DNA of 64,000 bases. Source: Geminocystis sp050753365 (GTDB lineage: Bacteria > Cyanobacteriota > Cyanobacteriia > Cyanobacteriales > Cyanobacteriaceae). Position numbers and translations under genes: made by a program. Below are positions 28,652 to 36,683 of this stretch, piece after piece. The notes beneath the pieces were generated by a model. That model saw only the letters and a program-made list of their open reading frames with translations. It was not told the origin of the DNA and searched no databases. Numbering within the stretch: the first letter of the stretch is position 1; each line of letters starts with the position of its first letter. The DNA is taken from the NCBI RefSeq assembly GCF_050753365.1, contig NZ_JBLZFY010000002.1, positions 62,001 through 126,000 of the forward strand, given 5' to 3'.

Positions 28652-29110
28652 GATAATAATTAGTAGTAAATAATAGTAAAAATAAAGGTTATTTTTTCAA
28701 CAACAAAATTTTATTTCTTAGATAAAACTATCAGTTTGTTTTTTATATGAGTGATTTTTAGTATTTGTTGTTAACTTTATTTAATATGATACTACTAATT
28801 TTCTCTATATAGCAAGTTCGATCGATAATTCATCATGGATTCTATTTTCGATCGATATTTTAAAGTATAATTGCCCCTCGCACCATATTACTATTTTAAG
28901 GTATGGTTGTCCCTCGCACCATATTACTATTTTAAGGTACGGTTGTCCCTCGCACCATATTACTATTTTAAGGTACGGTTGTCCCTCGCACCATGTTACT
29001 ATTTTAAGGTACGGTTGTCCCTCGCACCATGTTACTTTTAAAGAAATTGCGATCGATGAGGTTTTGCGGTACGATAAAGTTGCTTTTTTCTTATATATCA
29101 GCGAATCAGT
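28652..29110. repeat. Intergenic region with five 36-bp repeats
   Basis: Between 28868 and 29040 a 36-base unit containing GTTGTCCCTCGCACCAT and TTACTATTTTAAGGTA occurs five times with few changes. The unit length is a multiple of three, so the minus strand stays open, reading WCEGQPYLKIV repeatedly, but this is a by-product of the repeat. Two CGATCGAT sites flank it. It sits upstream of gatD. Confidence 0.8.
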
Positions 29111-29884
29111 ATGCACTTAACGATAGGTTGGCTTTATCCTAAATTAATGAGTACCTACGGCGATCGAGGTAATGTTATCTGTTTAGAGAGAAGATGTCAA
29201 TGGCGCAATTTAGATGTGTCTATTTTACCCTTAGATCAAGATACAGATATAGAAAGTTTTGCAAAATTTGATGTCATTGTAGGAGGAGGTGCGCAGGATA
29301 GACAACAGGAAATCGTGATGCGAGATTTACAAGGAGAAAAAGCACGAATCATCAAAGAAAAAATTAATGCAGGTATTCCGGGGGTATTTACTTGTGGCTC
29401 TCCTCAACTACTAGGGAAATACTACGAACCAGCCCTTGGTCAAAAAATCGATGGATTGGGTATCTTAGATTTAGTTACAAAACACCCTGGGCAAAATGTG
29501 CCTCGTTGTATCGGAAATGTCGCTTTTGATATTGTAGCCGAACCTTTAAGAAAGGATTTAGAAGAAATGTTAGGGGAATCTCCTACGGTAATTGGTTTTG
29601 AGAATCACGGGGGGAGGACTTATTTAGGGGATGTCTCTCCTTTGGGTAAAGTAGTTAGTGGTTATGGTAACAATGGGGAGGATGGCTTTGAGGGTGCATT
29701 TTATCATAATGCCATCGCAACTTATGCCCATGGACCTCTTTTGCCTAAAAATCCCTTTCTCGCTGATTGGTTAATTATTAAGTCGATCGAACATAAGTAC
29801 CAAGAAAAGATTATTTTAACTCCCTTAGATGATAGTTTAGCCGAACAAGGTAGAAAAACCATGCTTAAACGTATTAGTGGATAG
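29111..29884 (+). CDS. gatD: Type 1 glutamine amidotransferase, GatD-like
   Basis: 257 aa of the CobB/CobQ-like amidotransferase family. The start, TIGWLYPKLMSTYGDRGNV, is diagnostic. The nucleophile elbow FTCGSPQLLGKYY holds the catalytic Cys (~95), and YAHGPLLPKNPFLADWL carries the catalytic His. In GatD/MurT complexes the enzyme amidates D-glutamate of lipid II in peptidoglycan. The MurT partner is not in the window, so the exact substrate is inferred from the family. An ATG at 29111 without a strong ribosome binding site is used. Confidence 0.85.
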   Translation: MHLTIGWLYPKLMSTYGDRGNVICLERRCQWRNLDVSILPLDQDTDIESFAKFDVIVGGGAQDRQQEIVMRDLQGEKARIIKEKINAGIPGVFTCGSPQLLGKYYEPALGQKIDGLGILDLVTKHPGQNVPRCIGNVAFDIVAEPLRKDLEEMLGESPTVIGFENHGGRTYLGDVSPLGKVVSGYGNNGEDGFEGAFYHNAIATYAHGPLLPKNPFLADWLIIKSIEHKYQEKIILTPLDDSLAEQGRKTMLKRISG

Positions 29885-30046
29885 TGAATAGTGAATAATT
29901 GATTGATTTTTTGAGTAATGCCTACATAACAAATTCTTGACCATTGGTCATTGATATTTAATAATAGATTAAAGTTGATTTATAGATAAAATTCTATATA
30001 CTGTGAATGTAATAAAAAAGGTTTAATTAACACCGAAAATCTTTTT

Positions 30047-30103
30047 TACTCATTACTCATTACTCATTACTCATTACTCATTACTCATTACTCATTACTC
30101 ATT
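30047..30103. repeat. Heptanucleotide repeat TACTCAT, about 8 copies
   Basis: Perfect 7-base tandem copies end 9 bases before the mrp start codon, so they occupy the 5' untranslated region. Copy number could vary between strains and affect expression. Similar TAATGAG runs are at 52671 and 55589. Confidence 0.9.
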
Positions 30104-30111
30104 TATAAACT

Positions 30112-31173
30112 ATGTTAACGATCGAAACTATTTTAGAAGTATTAAAACCAGTACAAGACCCAGAATTGCAAAAAAGTTTAGTAGAATTAAACATGATCCG
30201 CAATGTAGCGGTCAAAGATGGTAATGTTCGTTTTACTTTAGTCTTAACTACCCCTGCTTGTCCACTACGAGAATTTATTAGGGAAGACTGCGAAAAAGCC
30301 GTTAAAACCTTAGAGGGAGTGGAGTCTGTTTCGATCGAAATTACAGCAGAAACTCCTCAACAAAAACCGTTACCCGATAGACAATCCGTTAACCAAGTCA
30401 AAAATATTATCGCTATTTCCAGTGGAAAAGGAGGAGTAGGAAAAAGTACCGTTTCTGTAAATGTTGCCGTTGCCCTTGCGAAAACTGGTGCTAAAGTAGG
30501 CTTATTAGATGCAGATATTTATGGACCTAATGCCCCTACCATGTTAGGTTTAAATGATGTACCCATCGAAGTAGAAAAATCCGCAGGGGGAGATATTCTA
30601 CAACCTGCCTTTAATCATGGTATCAAGATGGTATCTATGGGTTTTTTGATCGATCCAGATCAACCAGTAATGTGGAGAGGACCCATGTTAAACGGTATTA
30701 TACGCCAATTTTTGTATCAAGTCAACTGGGGAGAGCTAGATTACTTAATTGTCGATATGCCCCCCGGTACAGGAGATGCTCAATTAACCTTAGCACAAGC
30801 TGTTCCCCTTGCAGGGGCGGTTATCGTTACCACTCCTCAAACCGTCTCTTTACAGGATGCTCGTCGAGGTTTGAAAATGTTTGAACAGTTAGGTACAAAT
30901 ATCTTAGGCTTAGTGGAAAACATGAGTTATTTTATCCCTCCTGATATGCCTGATAAGAATTATGACTTATTTGGTTCTGGAGGAGGCGAAAAAGCATCGA
31001 AGGAGTTAGATGTGCCTTTACTTGGTTGCATCCCCCTTGAAATTTCTTTAAGAGAGGGAGGAGATAAGGGGATTCCTATCGTTGTCAGTCATCCTGATTC
31101 AGCATCTTCGATCGCTCTTACAAAAATAGCTCAAAATATTGCAGGTAAAGTTTCTGTCATGGCATTGCGATAA
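30112..31173 (+). CDS. mrp: Mrp/ApbC-family Fe-S cluster carrier ATPase
   Basis: 353 aa. The N-terminal DUF59/MIP18 domain (~1-85) has LTTPACPLREFIREDCEKAV. The P-loop ATPase domain has IAISSGKGGVGKSTVSVNVA (deviant Walker A, ~104), LLDADIYGPNAPTMLG and LIVDMPPGTGDAQLT. The family loads Fe-S clusters onto target proteins. A CxxC typical of some members (ENMSYF...C) is missing here: NYDLFGSGGG follows MPDKN without Cys, as in cyanobacterial and plastid HCF101-like proteins. Confidence 0.92.
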   Translation: MLTIETILEVLKPVQDPELQKSLVELNMIRNVAVKDGNVRFTLVLTTPACPLREFIREDCEKAVKTLEGVESVSIEITAETPQQKPLPDRQSVNQVKNIIAISSGKGGVGKSTVSVNVAVALAKTGAKVGLLDADIYGPNAPTMLGLNDVPIEVEKSAGGDILQPAFNHGIKMVSMGFLIDPDQPVMWRGPMLNGIIRQFLYQVNWGELDYLIVDMPPGTGDAQLTLAQAVPLAGAVIVTTPQTVSLQDARRGLKMFEQLGTNILGLVENMSYFIPPDMPDKNYDLFGSGGGEKASKELDVPLLGCIPLEISLREGGDKGIPIVVSHPDSASSIALTKIAQNIAGKVSVMALR

Positions 31174-31302
31174 AAGGCAAAGAGGAAGAAGAAACAGAAA
31201 CTCCGAAGACAAGAAGACAGGAAGAAGGGGAAATTGCGGATTTGTACCTGATTTTTTCGCAGTAATCTTTCCAAATATCCTGACTTCTTTTGTGATGAAA
31301 TA

Positions 31303-32175
31303 TTAGTCTTCTATTGAATAAAGTTGATTAAGATTAAATAATTTCTGACAAAATTTTTCCTTAAGAGAATTAGGGGAGATTATTTCGCAATCATCCCAAT
31401 ATTTAGCAATTTCTCGGAAAAACCAAAAACTACTCCACACATTTCTTTTAATTAATCTATAAGGAGGATTACCTTCTATTTCTCCTTGATAAATGTCATC
31501 TTCTTTGATTTCTTCTTTCCCGTAGGCAAAAGCTAAATTACCATAAAGTTTAAATTCTACCTCCATCATATCTAAATGGGGTTGCCAAGATAATTGTACA
31601 GGATTGACTACCGCTTCTTGAATTCGATCGAGCCTAAACGTCCAATTATGAGATAATTCGGGTAAATCTTGATTGCCTTCGGTTTCTTCACAGGTGCAAA
31701 CTAAATATTGATGTTTCTCAATAATTCGTAACTCTCCATGAATAACGATAAAATTCCATAAGTTTTCCGAAGCGTCTTGATAAGTCAATTTAAAAGGTTG
31801 TTGTTGTTTAATAAAGTTTTCGATATTTTTACGCCATAAGGGTTTTGGTTTTGCCAAAAATTTTTGAATTTCGTCACAAACTGATTTCAGCTTTAACTCG
31901 CTTCTTTCTATGAGAATTTTAGCTATTTCTTCCGCTTCAGGAATAAATCCGTGATCTAATAGTAGCTTCCTTGCTTGTTCTAAGGTTTCAATTCGTTGAT
32001 TATTCCAATCGTCATTCACAGTTATTTTTAATTCTTTGAGTGCGATCGACTTTATCAACTTCGATACATTAGGTTTATCTCCCCAAGTCTTACCAAATTT
32101 TAAAGCCAAATTTTCTAAGGCTTTTTTATTGTCTTCTGAAATAGATAGGGTTATAGCTTGATTTTTTCTTGTCAT
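31303..32175 (-). CDS. WYL-domain transcriptional regulator next to type I-D CRISPR
   Basis: 290 aa. Residues 1-50 (QAITLSISEDNKKALENLAL) resemble a ribbon-helix-helix DNA-binding segment. The middle (~115-205, FKLTYQDASENLWNFIVIHG) fits a WYL sensor domain, with a further C-terminal strand-rich part. Position and orientation, divergent from and just upstream of a type I-D cas operon, match the Synechocystis regulator Sll7009, reported to repress a I-D CRISPR system. It is therefore a likely cas regulator (inference from context). Confidence 0.75.
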   Translation of the reverse strand: MTRKNQAITLSISEDNKKALENLALKFGKTWGDKPNVSKLIKSIALKELKITVNDDWNNQRIETLEQARKLLLDHGFIPEAEEIAKILIERSELKLKSVCDEIQKFLAKPKPLWRKNIENFIKQQQPFKLTYQDASENLWNFIVIHGELRIIEKHQYLVCTCEETEGNQDLPELSHNWTFRLDRIQEAVVNPVQLSWQPHLDMMEVEFKLYGNLAFAYGKEEIKEDDIYQGEIEGNPPYRLIKRNVWSSFWFFREIAKYWDDCEIISPNSLKEKFCQKLFNLNQLYSIED

Positions 32176-32286
32176 TATTTTATACGGACATTTTTAATGT
32201 ATATTTTTGTTAAGTTCTAGTTAATTTTTATTTTAATAGCTTATGATGATAAAGTAAGTGATTTACGGACAGAATTTAAGGAAACT

Positions 32287-32577
32287 ATGAACTTAGAATT
32301 GCTGAAAGGAAAACGAGAGGAAATTATCAACATTGCTTCTAAACACGGTGCTTATAACGTGCGTGTATTTGGCTCAGTTGCAAGGGGAGAGGCAGACGAA
32401 AAAAGTGATATTGACTTCTTAATTGATTATGACATAGATAAAATTACCCCTTGGTTTCCTGTAAGGTTAATTCGAGAATTGGAAAATCTCTTAGGTAAAA
32501 AAGTTGATGTTGTCACCGTTAACGGGTTGAAACAACGTATTAAAGAGCGGGTTTTACAGGAGGCAATTAATTTATGA
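32287..32577 (+). CDS. MntA-like nucleotidyltransferase antitoxin (pair 2)
   Basis: 96 aa with VRVFGSVARGEADEKSDIDF, an exact GSX10DXD motif. The C-terminus, LGKKVDVVTVNGLKQRIKERVLQEAI, is typical of this minimal family. It overlaps the following HepT gene by 4 bases (ATGA). It is the first gene of the plus-strand run that continues into cas3'. Confidence 0.9.
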   Translation: MNLELLKGKREEIINIASKHGAYNVRVFGSVARGEADEKSDIDFLIDYDIDKITPWFPVRLIRELENLLGKKVDVVTVNGLKQRIKERVLQEAINL

Positions 32578-32906
32578 GAGACGACACAGAAAGAATTAAG
32601 GATATTCAAGAATATATTGAAAAAATAGAAAAATATATTGTTAGAGGAGAAAGGGAATTTTATGAAGATGAATTGCTACAGACGTGGATTATTCATAATT
32701 TACAAATTATCGGAGAAGCAAGTCGAGCAACTTCTGAAAAATTCAAAGCAAAATACCTTCAAGTTGATTGGCAAGATATGGCAGATTTTAGAAATTTAAT
32801 TGTCCATGAATATTTTAGAGTTGATTTAGGCATTGTTTGGGAAATTGTCAAAAATGAGTTACCTAAATTAAAGCAACAAATTAACAATATTTTAAAGGAG
32901 ATATAA
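32574..32906 (+). CDS. HepT-like HEPN ribonuclease toxin (pair 2)
   Basis: 110 aa, DUF86/HepT family. The motif FRNLIVHEYF fits RX4HXY. IIHNLQIIGEASRATSE is the usual family helix. It is translationally coupled to the preceding MntA gene and only 5 bases from the next nucleotidyltransferase gene. Confidence 0.9.
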   Translation: MRDDTERIKDIQEYIEKIEKYIVRGEREFYEDELLQTWIIHNLQIIGEASRATSEKFKAKYLQVDWQDMADFRNLIVHEYFRVDLGIVWEIVKNELPKLKQQINNILKEI

Positions 32907-32911
32907 CTCTC

Positions 32912-33364
32912 ATGAATAATCAAAATAATGATATTGAAAAACTGCAAAAATTATCGCAACAAATACCCGAAAAAATGCCTTATATAAAGATGATAATTCT
33001 ATTTGGCTCAAGGGCAAGGGGTGATATTCACGATCGAAGTGATTGGGATTTTGCTATTTCCTATGACAGAGAAATAGTTGAAAAAACTATGAAAAATAAA
33101 GCATCTGGTTGGTTTGCTTACTCCGTTGATTTGAATGATATTTTTGAGCTTAAAACCGATCGTATCGACATTGTGGATTTGAATGTTTGTTCTGATTTTA
33201 TCGCTCATTATATTGCTCGTGATGGTGTTTTGATATATGAAAAAAATAAAGGAGAATTTGAGGATTTTAAACAACAGAAATTAAAAACTGAAAAAGACAT
33301 TAAACTTGCAAGAAATTTAATGAGAAATAAAGTTGAAAAATTTTTAACGAAAAGAGGAGTATGA
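32912..33364 (+). CDS. MntA-like nucleotidyltransferase antitoxin (pair 3)
   Basis: 150 aa, a larger member of the family, with IILFGSRARGDIHDRSDWDF (GSX10DXD with Trp). DRIDIVDLNVCSDFIAHYIARDG follows. The basic C-terminal tail may contact the toxin. It overlaps the next HEPN gene by 4 bases. Confidence 0.88.
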   Translation: MNNQNNDIEKLQKLSQQIPEKMPYIKMIILFGSRARGDIHDRSDWDFAISYDREIVEKTMKNKASGWFAYSVDLNDIFELKTDRIDIVDLNVCSDFIAHYIARDGVLIYEKNKGEFEDFKQQKLKTEKDIKLARNLMRNKVEKFLTKRGV

Positions 33365-33801
33365 GAAAAATTGACTCTAGTATAATTATCCGTAAATTTG
33401 AGTTTCAAACTTCTTATTTAGAACAGTTAGAAGTCTATGAAAATATCTCTTTAGATGACTTTTTAGCAGATGATTTAATCCAAAGGGCGATCGAGCGTTT
33501 ACTACAATTAACAATAGAAGTTGCCCTAGATGTAAACCGTTATTTATTCAAGTCATTACTGATTAAACAACCCGAAGAAAATGCAGAAACTTTCATTAAA
33601 TTAGCCCAATTAAAAATCCTTGATGATGACTTAGCATTGAAGTTAAAAAAGTCAGGAAAAATGCGTAATTTATTAGTGCATCTTTACGAAATAATTGAAC
33701 CAACTTTTGTACATTCTGCTATTAAAGAAACCTTGAGAGATTATCCTTTATATCAAAGACAAATTTTAAATTATTTAGACACTTTAGAAAATAATGTATA
33801 A
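33361..33801 (+). CDS. HEPN (HepT/DUF86) toxin overlapping cas3' (pair 3)
   Basis: 146 aa with MRNLLVHLYEII, fitting RX4HXY. It belongs to the longer HepT subgroup, matching its longer partner. Its last 8 bases overlap the start of cas3' (ATGTATAA), so toxin and Cas3' are probably translated from the same message. This coupling may tie CRISPR retention to an addiction module. Confidence 0.87.
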   Translation: MRKIDSSIIIRKFEFQTSYLEQLEVYENISLDDFLADDLIQRAIERLLQLTIEVALDVNRYLFKSLLIKQPEENAETFIKLAQLKILDDDLALKLKKSGKMRNLLVHLYEIIEPTFVHSAIKETLRDYPLYQRQILNYLDTLENNV

Positions 33802-35974
33802 CATCAAATTAAAACCTGTTTATTCAGCTCCTGCGGATGATATTTATCAAGATATTAATTTACCTAAAAATTGGTCACTATCTTGGCATCAATTAGAAAC
33901 TTTTAAAGCCCTCAATAATCCTAATATTGATGTTATTTTTAATATAGCAATGACAGGAGATGGTAAAAGTTTAGCCGCTTATTTAGACACTTTACAAGGA
34001 GAGAAAAACGATCAATTTTGTTATATTTTAGCTTTGTATCCTACTAATGAATTAGCCAGAGATCAACAGGCACAAATTAATCATTATATTGATTTATTTC
34101 AACCTAATAACGAACCCCGTATCACTCGTTTAAGTGGTGCAGATTTAGAAATTTATGCTGAAACCGAAGACATCAGAAAAGAAGAGGCGATCGCAACTAA
34201 AATTCAAGAGTCAGAAATCATCCAAACTAATCCCGACATTCTACATTATCTCAGAAAAGGGGCTTATTTAATGCCCAAAGATCGTCCTGATAAATTATGG
34301 AGTCCTCTTGATACTAAATTCAAGTTTTTTGTTTTCGATGAATTTCATATCTTTAATGCTCCACAAATCGCTAATATTATCAATACCATGTTATTAGTAC
34401 GTCACACTAATCGAGATAAAAAATATCTTTTTCTTTCGGCAACTCCAGAAACCCAAATAATTGAAAGATTGCAAAAAGTAGGGTTTAATTGTAAGGTAAT
34501 TGATCCTTATCAAGAACAAAAATATCAATTTCCTGATACTCTCGAAAAATGCCAAGAATTAGAAGCAAATAAATGGCGTAAAGTTGTGGGTGAAATATCT
34601 TTAAATTTTATTTCTTTAGAATCTGCTTATCATGCGTCTGAAAATTGGCTTAAAGAAAATAAAAATATCATTTTATCTCACTTTCAAAAACATCAAGGAT
34701 GTAAAGGAGCAATTATTCTTAATTCTATCGCTTCTGTTAAACGTTTAACACCTTTATTACAAGAATTTTTATCTCCTTTAAAAGTTCAAGAAAATACCAG
34801 TTTAACGGGTAAAACAGACAAGGAAAAATCTTTAGAAGCTGATTTAGTTATTGGTACTAGCACGATCGATGTTGGGGTGGATTTTAAAATTAACTTTCTG
34901 ATTTTTGAATCGGCAGATGCCGGAAGTTTTATTCAAAGATTAGGTAGATTAGCTAGACATAAAAGTTATGAAAAAGAAGGGAAAACAATTAATTTTGACA
35001 ATTTTACAGCTTATACTTTAACTCCTAATTTTTTAGTAGAAAGACTATTCAATGAACAAGATAAAAATTTAGAGCAAAATGGGATTTACGATCGACCTTT
35101 TTTTCACAATCAAATTAGAAATAATTATCGCAAAATTAATAACTTTGAAGGATATTATCAACGTTGGGGCGGAGTTTTATCGGTAATGCTTAGTGGTAAA
35201 TCTGGATTAGGACATAAAACCATTGAACAACAATTTGCAGGTAGTAAAGACGCATTTAAAAAAGATTGTGAAACAGTATTTAATCTTAGTCTTAAAAAAA
35301 CTGCTTTTTGTATGAGAAAATGGGGTGAAGAATGGCAACAATTATCAGGTAAAAAAGGAAATCCTATCATAGAATCTGCCAGTAGTTTTCGAGGTTCAAG
35401 CGTCCTTCAATGTGGTTTATATGACTTAACAGAAGTTCAAGAGTGCGATCGATTTAAAACCTATAATTTACCTAGTATTTTAAGCAATTTAGACATCGAA
35501 CCGATAACCGAAGCTGAATTTAAGCGAATTTTCGAGCAAACTAAAGCTAACACTAATATACCTATTCCTAAAGGGCGTTTTCGTCACTGTTTAGGTTTTA
35601 TGAAGTTAAATGGTTATCGAGAGGAAAGATTAAATTGGAAATTTACCTATGGTGATGAGTTAAAAGCGATCGCAGATTCTTGGAAAGTAACGGTTTTATC
35701 AGGTATTGAAGTTTATCAACCCGACAACCGTTGGATTAATGAGATTAATAAACGACTGAAAATACAAGGATTGGTTAGCTATGTTGTGCCTTATCCCATG
35801 TCGGAGGTTAAAAGACGTTTACAATTACCCATGCACTTTGAAATCTATCCTATTGATGAAGTCGGCAGAGATGAAAAACCCCCTTATTCGATCGCTTTTG
35901 GGCAATCTGCGTTACTTCTCGATACTTTAGCATATCGTTTAAAAAGTAAAGGAGGTGAATCATGGATTTGTTAG
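33794..35974 (+). CDS. cas3: Type I-D CRISPR helicase Cas3'
   Basis: 726 aa superfamily II helicase. It shows Walker A IAMTGDGKSLAAYL (~58), DEXH box VFDEFHIFNAP (~183), LFLSATPETQI, IGTSTIDVGVDFKINFLIFE and FIQRLGRLARHKSYE. There is no HD nuclease domain, as expected for I-D, where the HD nuclease is carried by Cas10d. It unwinds target DNA after Cascade binding. Confidence 0.92.
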   Translation: MYNIKLKPVYSAPADDIYQDINLPKNWSLSWHQLETFKALNNPNIDVIFNIAMTGDGKSLAAYLDTLQGEKNDQFCYILALYPTNELARDQQAQINHYIDLFQPNNEPRITRLSGADLEIYAETEDIRKEEAIATKIQESEIIQTNPDILHYLRKGAYLMPKDRPDKLWSPLDTKFKFFVFDEFHIFNAPQIANIINTMLLVRHTNRDKKYLFLSATPETQIIERLQKVGFNCKVIDPYQEQKYQFPDTLEKCQELEANKWRKVVGEISLNFISLESAYHASENWLKENKNIILSHFQKHQGCKGAIILNSIASVKRLTPLLQEFLSPLKVQENTSLTGKTDKEKSLEADLVIGTSTIDVGVDFKINFLIFESADAGSFIQRLGRLARHKSYEKEGKTINFDNFTAYTLTPNFLVERLFNEQDKNLEQNGIYDRPFFHNQIRNNYRKINNFEGYYQRWGGVLSVMLSGKSGLGHKTIEQQFAGSKDAFKKDCETVFNLSLKKTAFCMRKWGEEWQQLSGKKGNPIIESASSFRGSSVLQCGLYDLTEVQECDRFKTYNLPSILSNLDIEPITEAEFKRIFEQTKANTNIPIPKGRFRHCLGFMKLNGYREERLNWKFTYGDELKAIADSWKVTVLSGIEVYQPDNRWINEINKRLKIQGLVSYVVPYPMSEVKRRLQLPMHFEIYPIDEVGRDEKPPYSIAFGQSALLLDTLAYRLKSKGGESWIC

Positions 35975-35975
35975 A

Positions 35976-36077
35976 GTTTCAATCCCTAATAGGTATTAAT
36001 GAGAAGACGATAAAGTTTACGCCCATAAGTTTAGACTTATTTGTTTCAATCCCTCATAGGTATTTAGAAACAGTTGA
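35976..36077 (-). CRISPR. Two-repeat inverted CRISPR remnant
   Basis: Bases 35976-36000 equal the first 25 bases of the reverse complement of the main array's repeat (GTTTCAATCCCTAATAGG...). A second, mutated copy begins at 36053 (GTTTCAATCCCTCATAGG...), matching for ~22 bases with one mismatch. The distance between starts is 77 bases, which equals one 37-base repeat plus a 40-base spacer. The remaining repeat bases have decayed. It begins 1 base after the cas3' stop codon and is opposite in orientation to the array at 47.5 kb. Confidence 0.75.
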
Positions 36078-36266
36078 GCTAATTTACTACAAACATTATC
36101 TCTTACTTATTTTATCATTAGTTGGGAACAAAATATTAAAGTGGTTAAATAAGTCTAAATTTATAATTTACTAAAAATATTTGAGCGATCCCCTTGATAA
36201 TTTAGTTTTTAGTGGGTTAATGTTAAATAATAAACTTCACTCAATATAAACAGAAGGAGAACAAAA

Positions 36267-36455
36267 ATGAGCAAAAAACAACAAGTTTTTAATCTTTTGT
36301 CAGATGGATTTCTTCATAATGCACATGAATTAGCTCAAATTAGTTATAGATTTGGAGATATAATTCATAAACTTCGCAAAGAAGATTACAAAATTAAAAC
36401 AATCAAAGTCGCTCACAATACTTTCATGTATCAAATGGTCATGAAGCAAAGTTAA
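36267..36455 (+). CDS. Small winged-helix-like protein inside the cas operon
   Basis: 62 aa: QQVFNLLSDGFLHNAHELAQ, then RFGDIIHKLRKEDYKIKTIK. The pattern (helix, HNAHELA recognition region, IHKLRKEDYKI, beta wing) is that of a small helix-turn-helix domain found in phage and mobile element proteins. A good ribosome binding site (AGAAGGAGAAC) precedes it. It lies between cas3' and cas10d, and could be a local regulator or a remnant of mobile DNA. Confidence 0.6.
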   Translation: MSKKQQVFNLLSDGFLHNAHELAQISYRFGDIIHKLRKEDYKIKTIKVAHNTFMYQMVMKQS

Positions 36456-36683
36456 ATTGATTTTTCAGATTCTGTTCTTAATTCGTAGTTCAGAATCTTG
36501 ATTAAGGAGAGAGAAAATTACTGATAGTTTGCGCCGTTAAGTATAGATATAGGTAGTCTTTGCCCCTAAATATGGCTGGTGAAGTCACTAATCAACAAAA
36601 CACGACAAATTGAAGAGTATTAATTACTTTATCTTTTCTCTCTTCTGTTCTAAATAAAACAATAAATTTCGTAATCTAAAATT
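36456..36683. other. Intergenic region before cas10d
   Basis: About 230 bases with no gene. It may hold an internal promoter for the cas10d half of the operon. No repeat was recognised. Confidence 0.35.

Noticed and set aside
28868..29040. Replication origin iterons
   Set aside because: No replication initiator gene or DnaA-box cluster nearby. The repeats lie between ordinary chromosomal genes.
28805..29116. Minus-strand open frame of 103 codons with WCEGQPYLKIV repeats
   Set aside because: It is the translation of a 36-base tandem repeat whose length is a multiple of three. No ribosome binding site and no protein-like composition.
35962..36174. 70-codon open frame after cas3'
   Set aside because: It covers the inverted CRISPR remnant and starts inside cas3'. 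The sequence resembles translated repeats.
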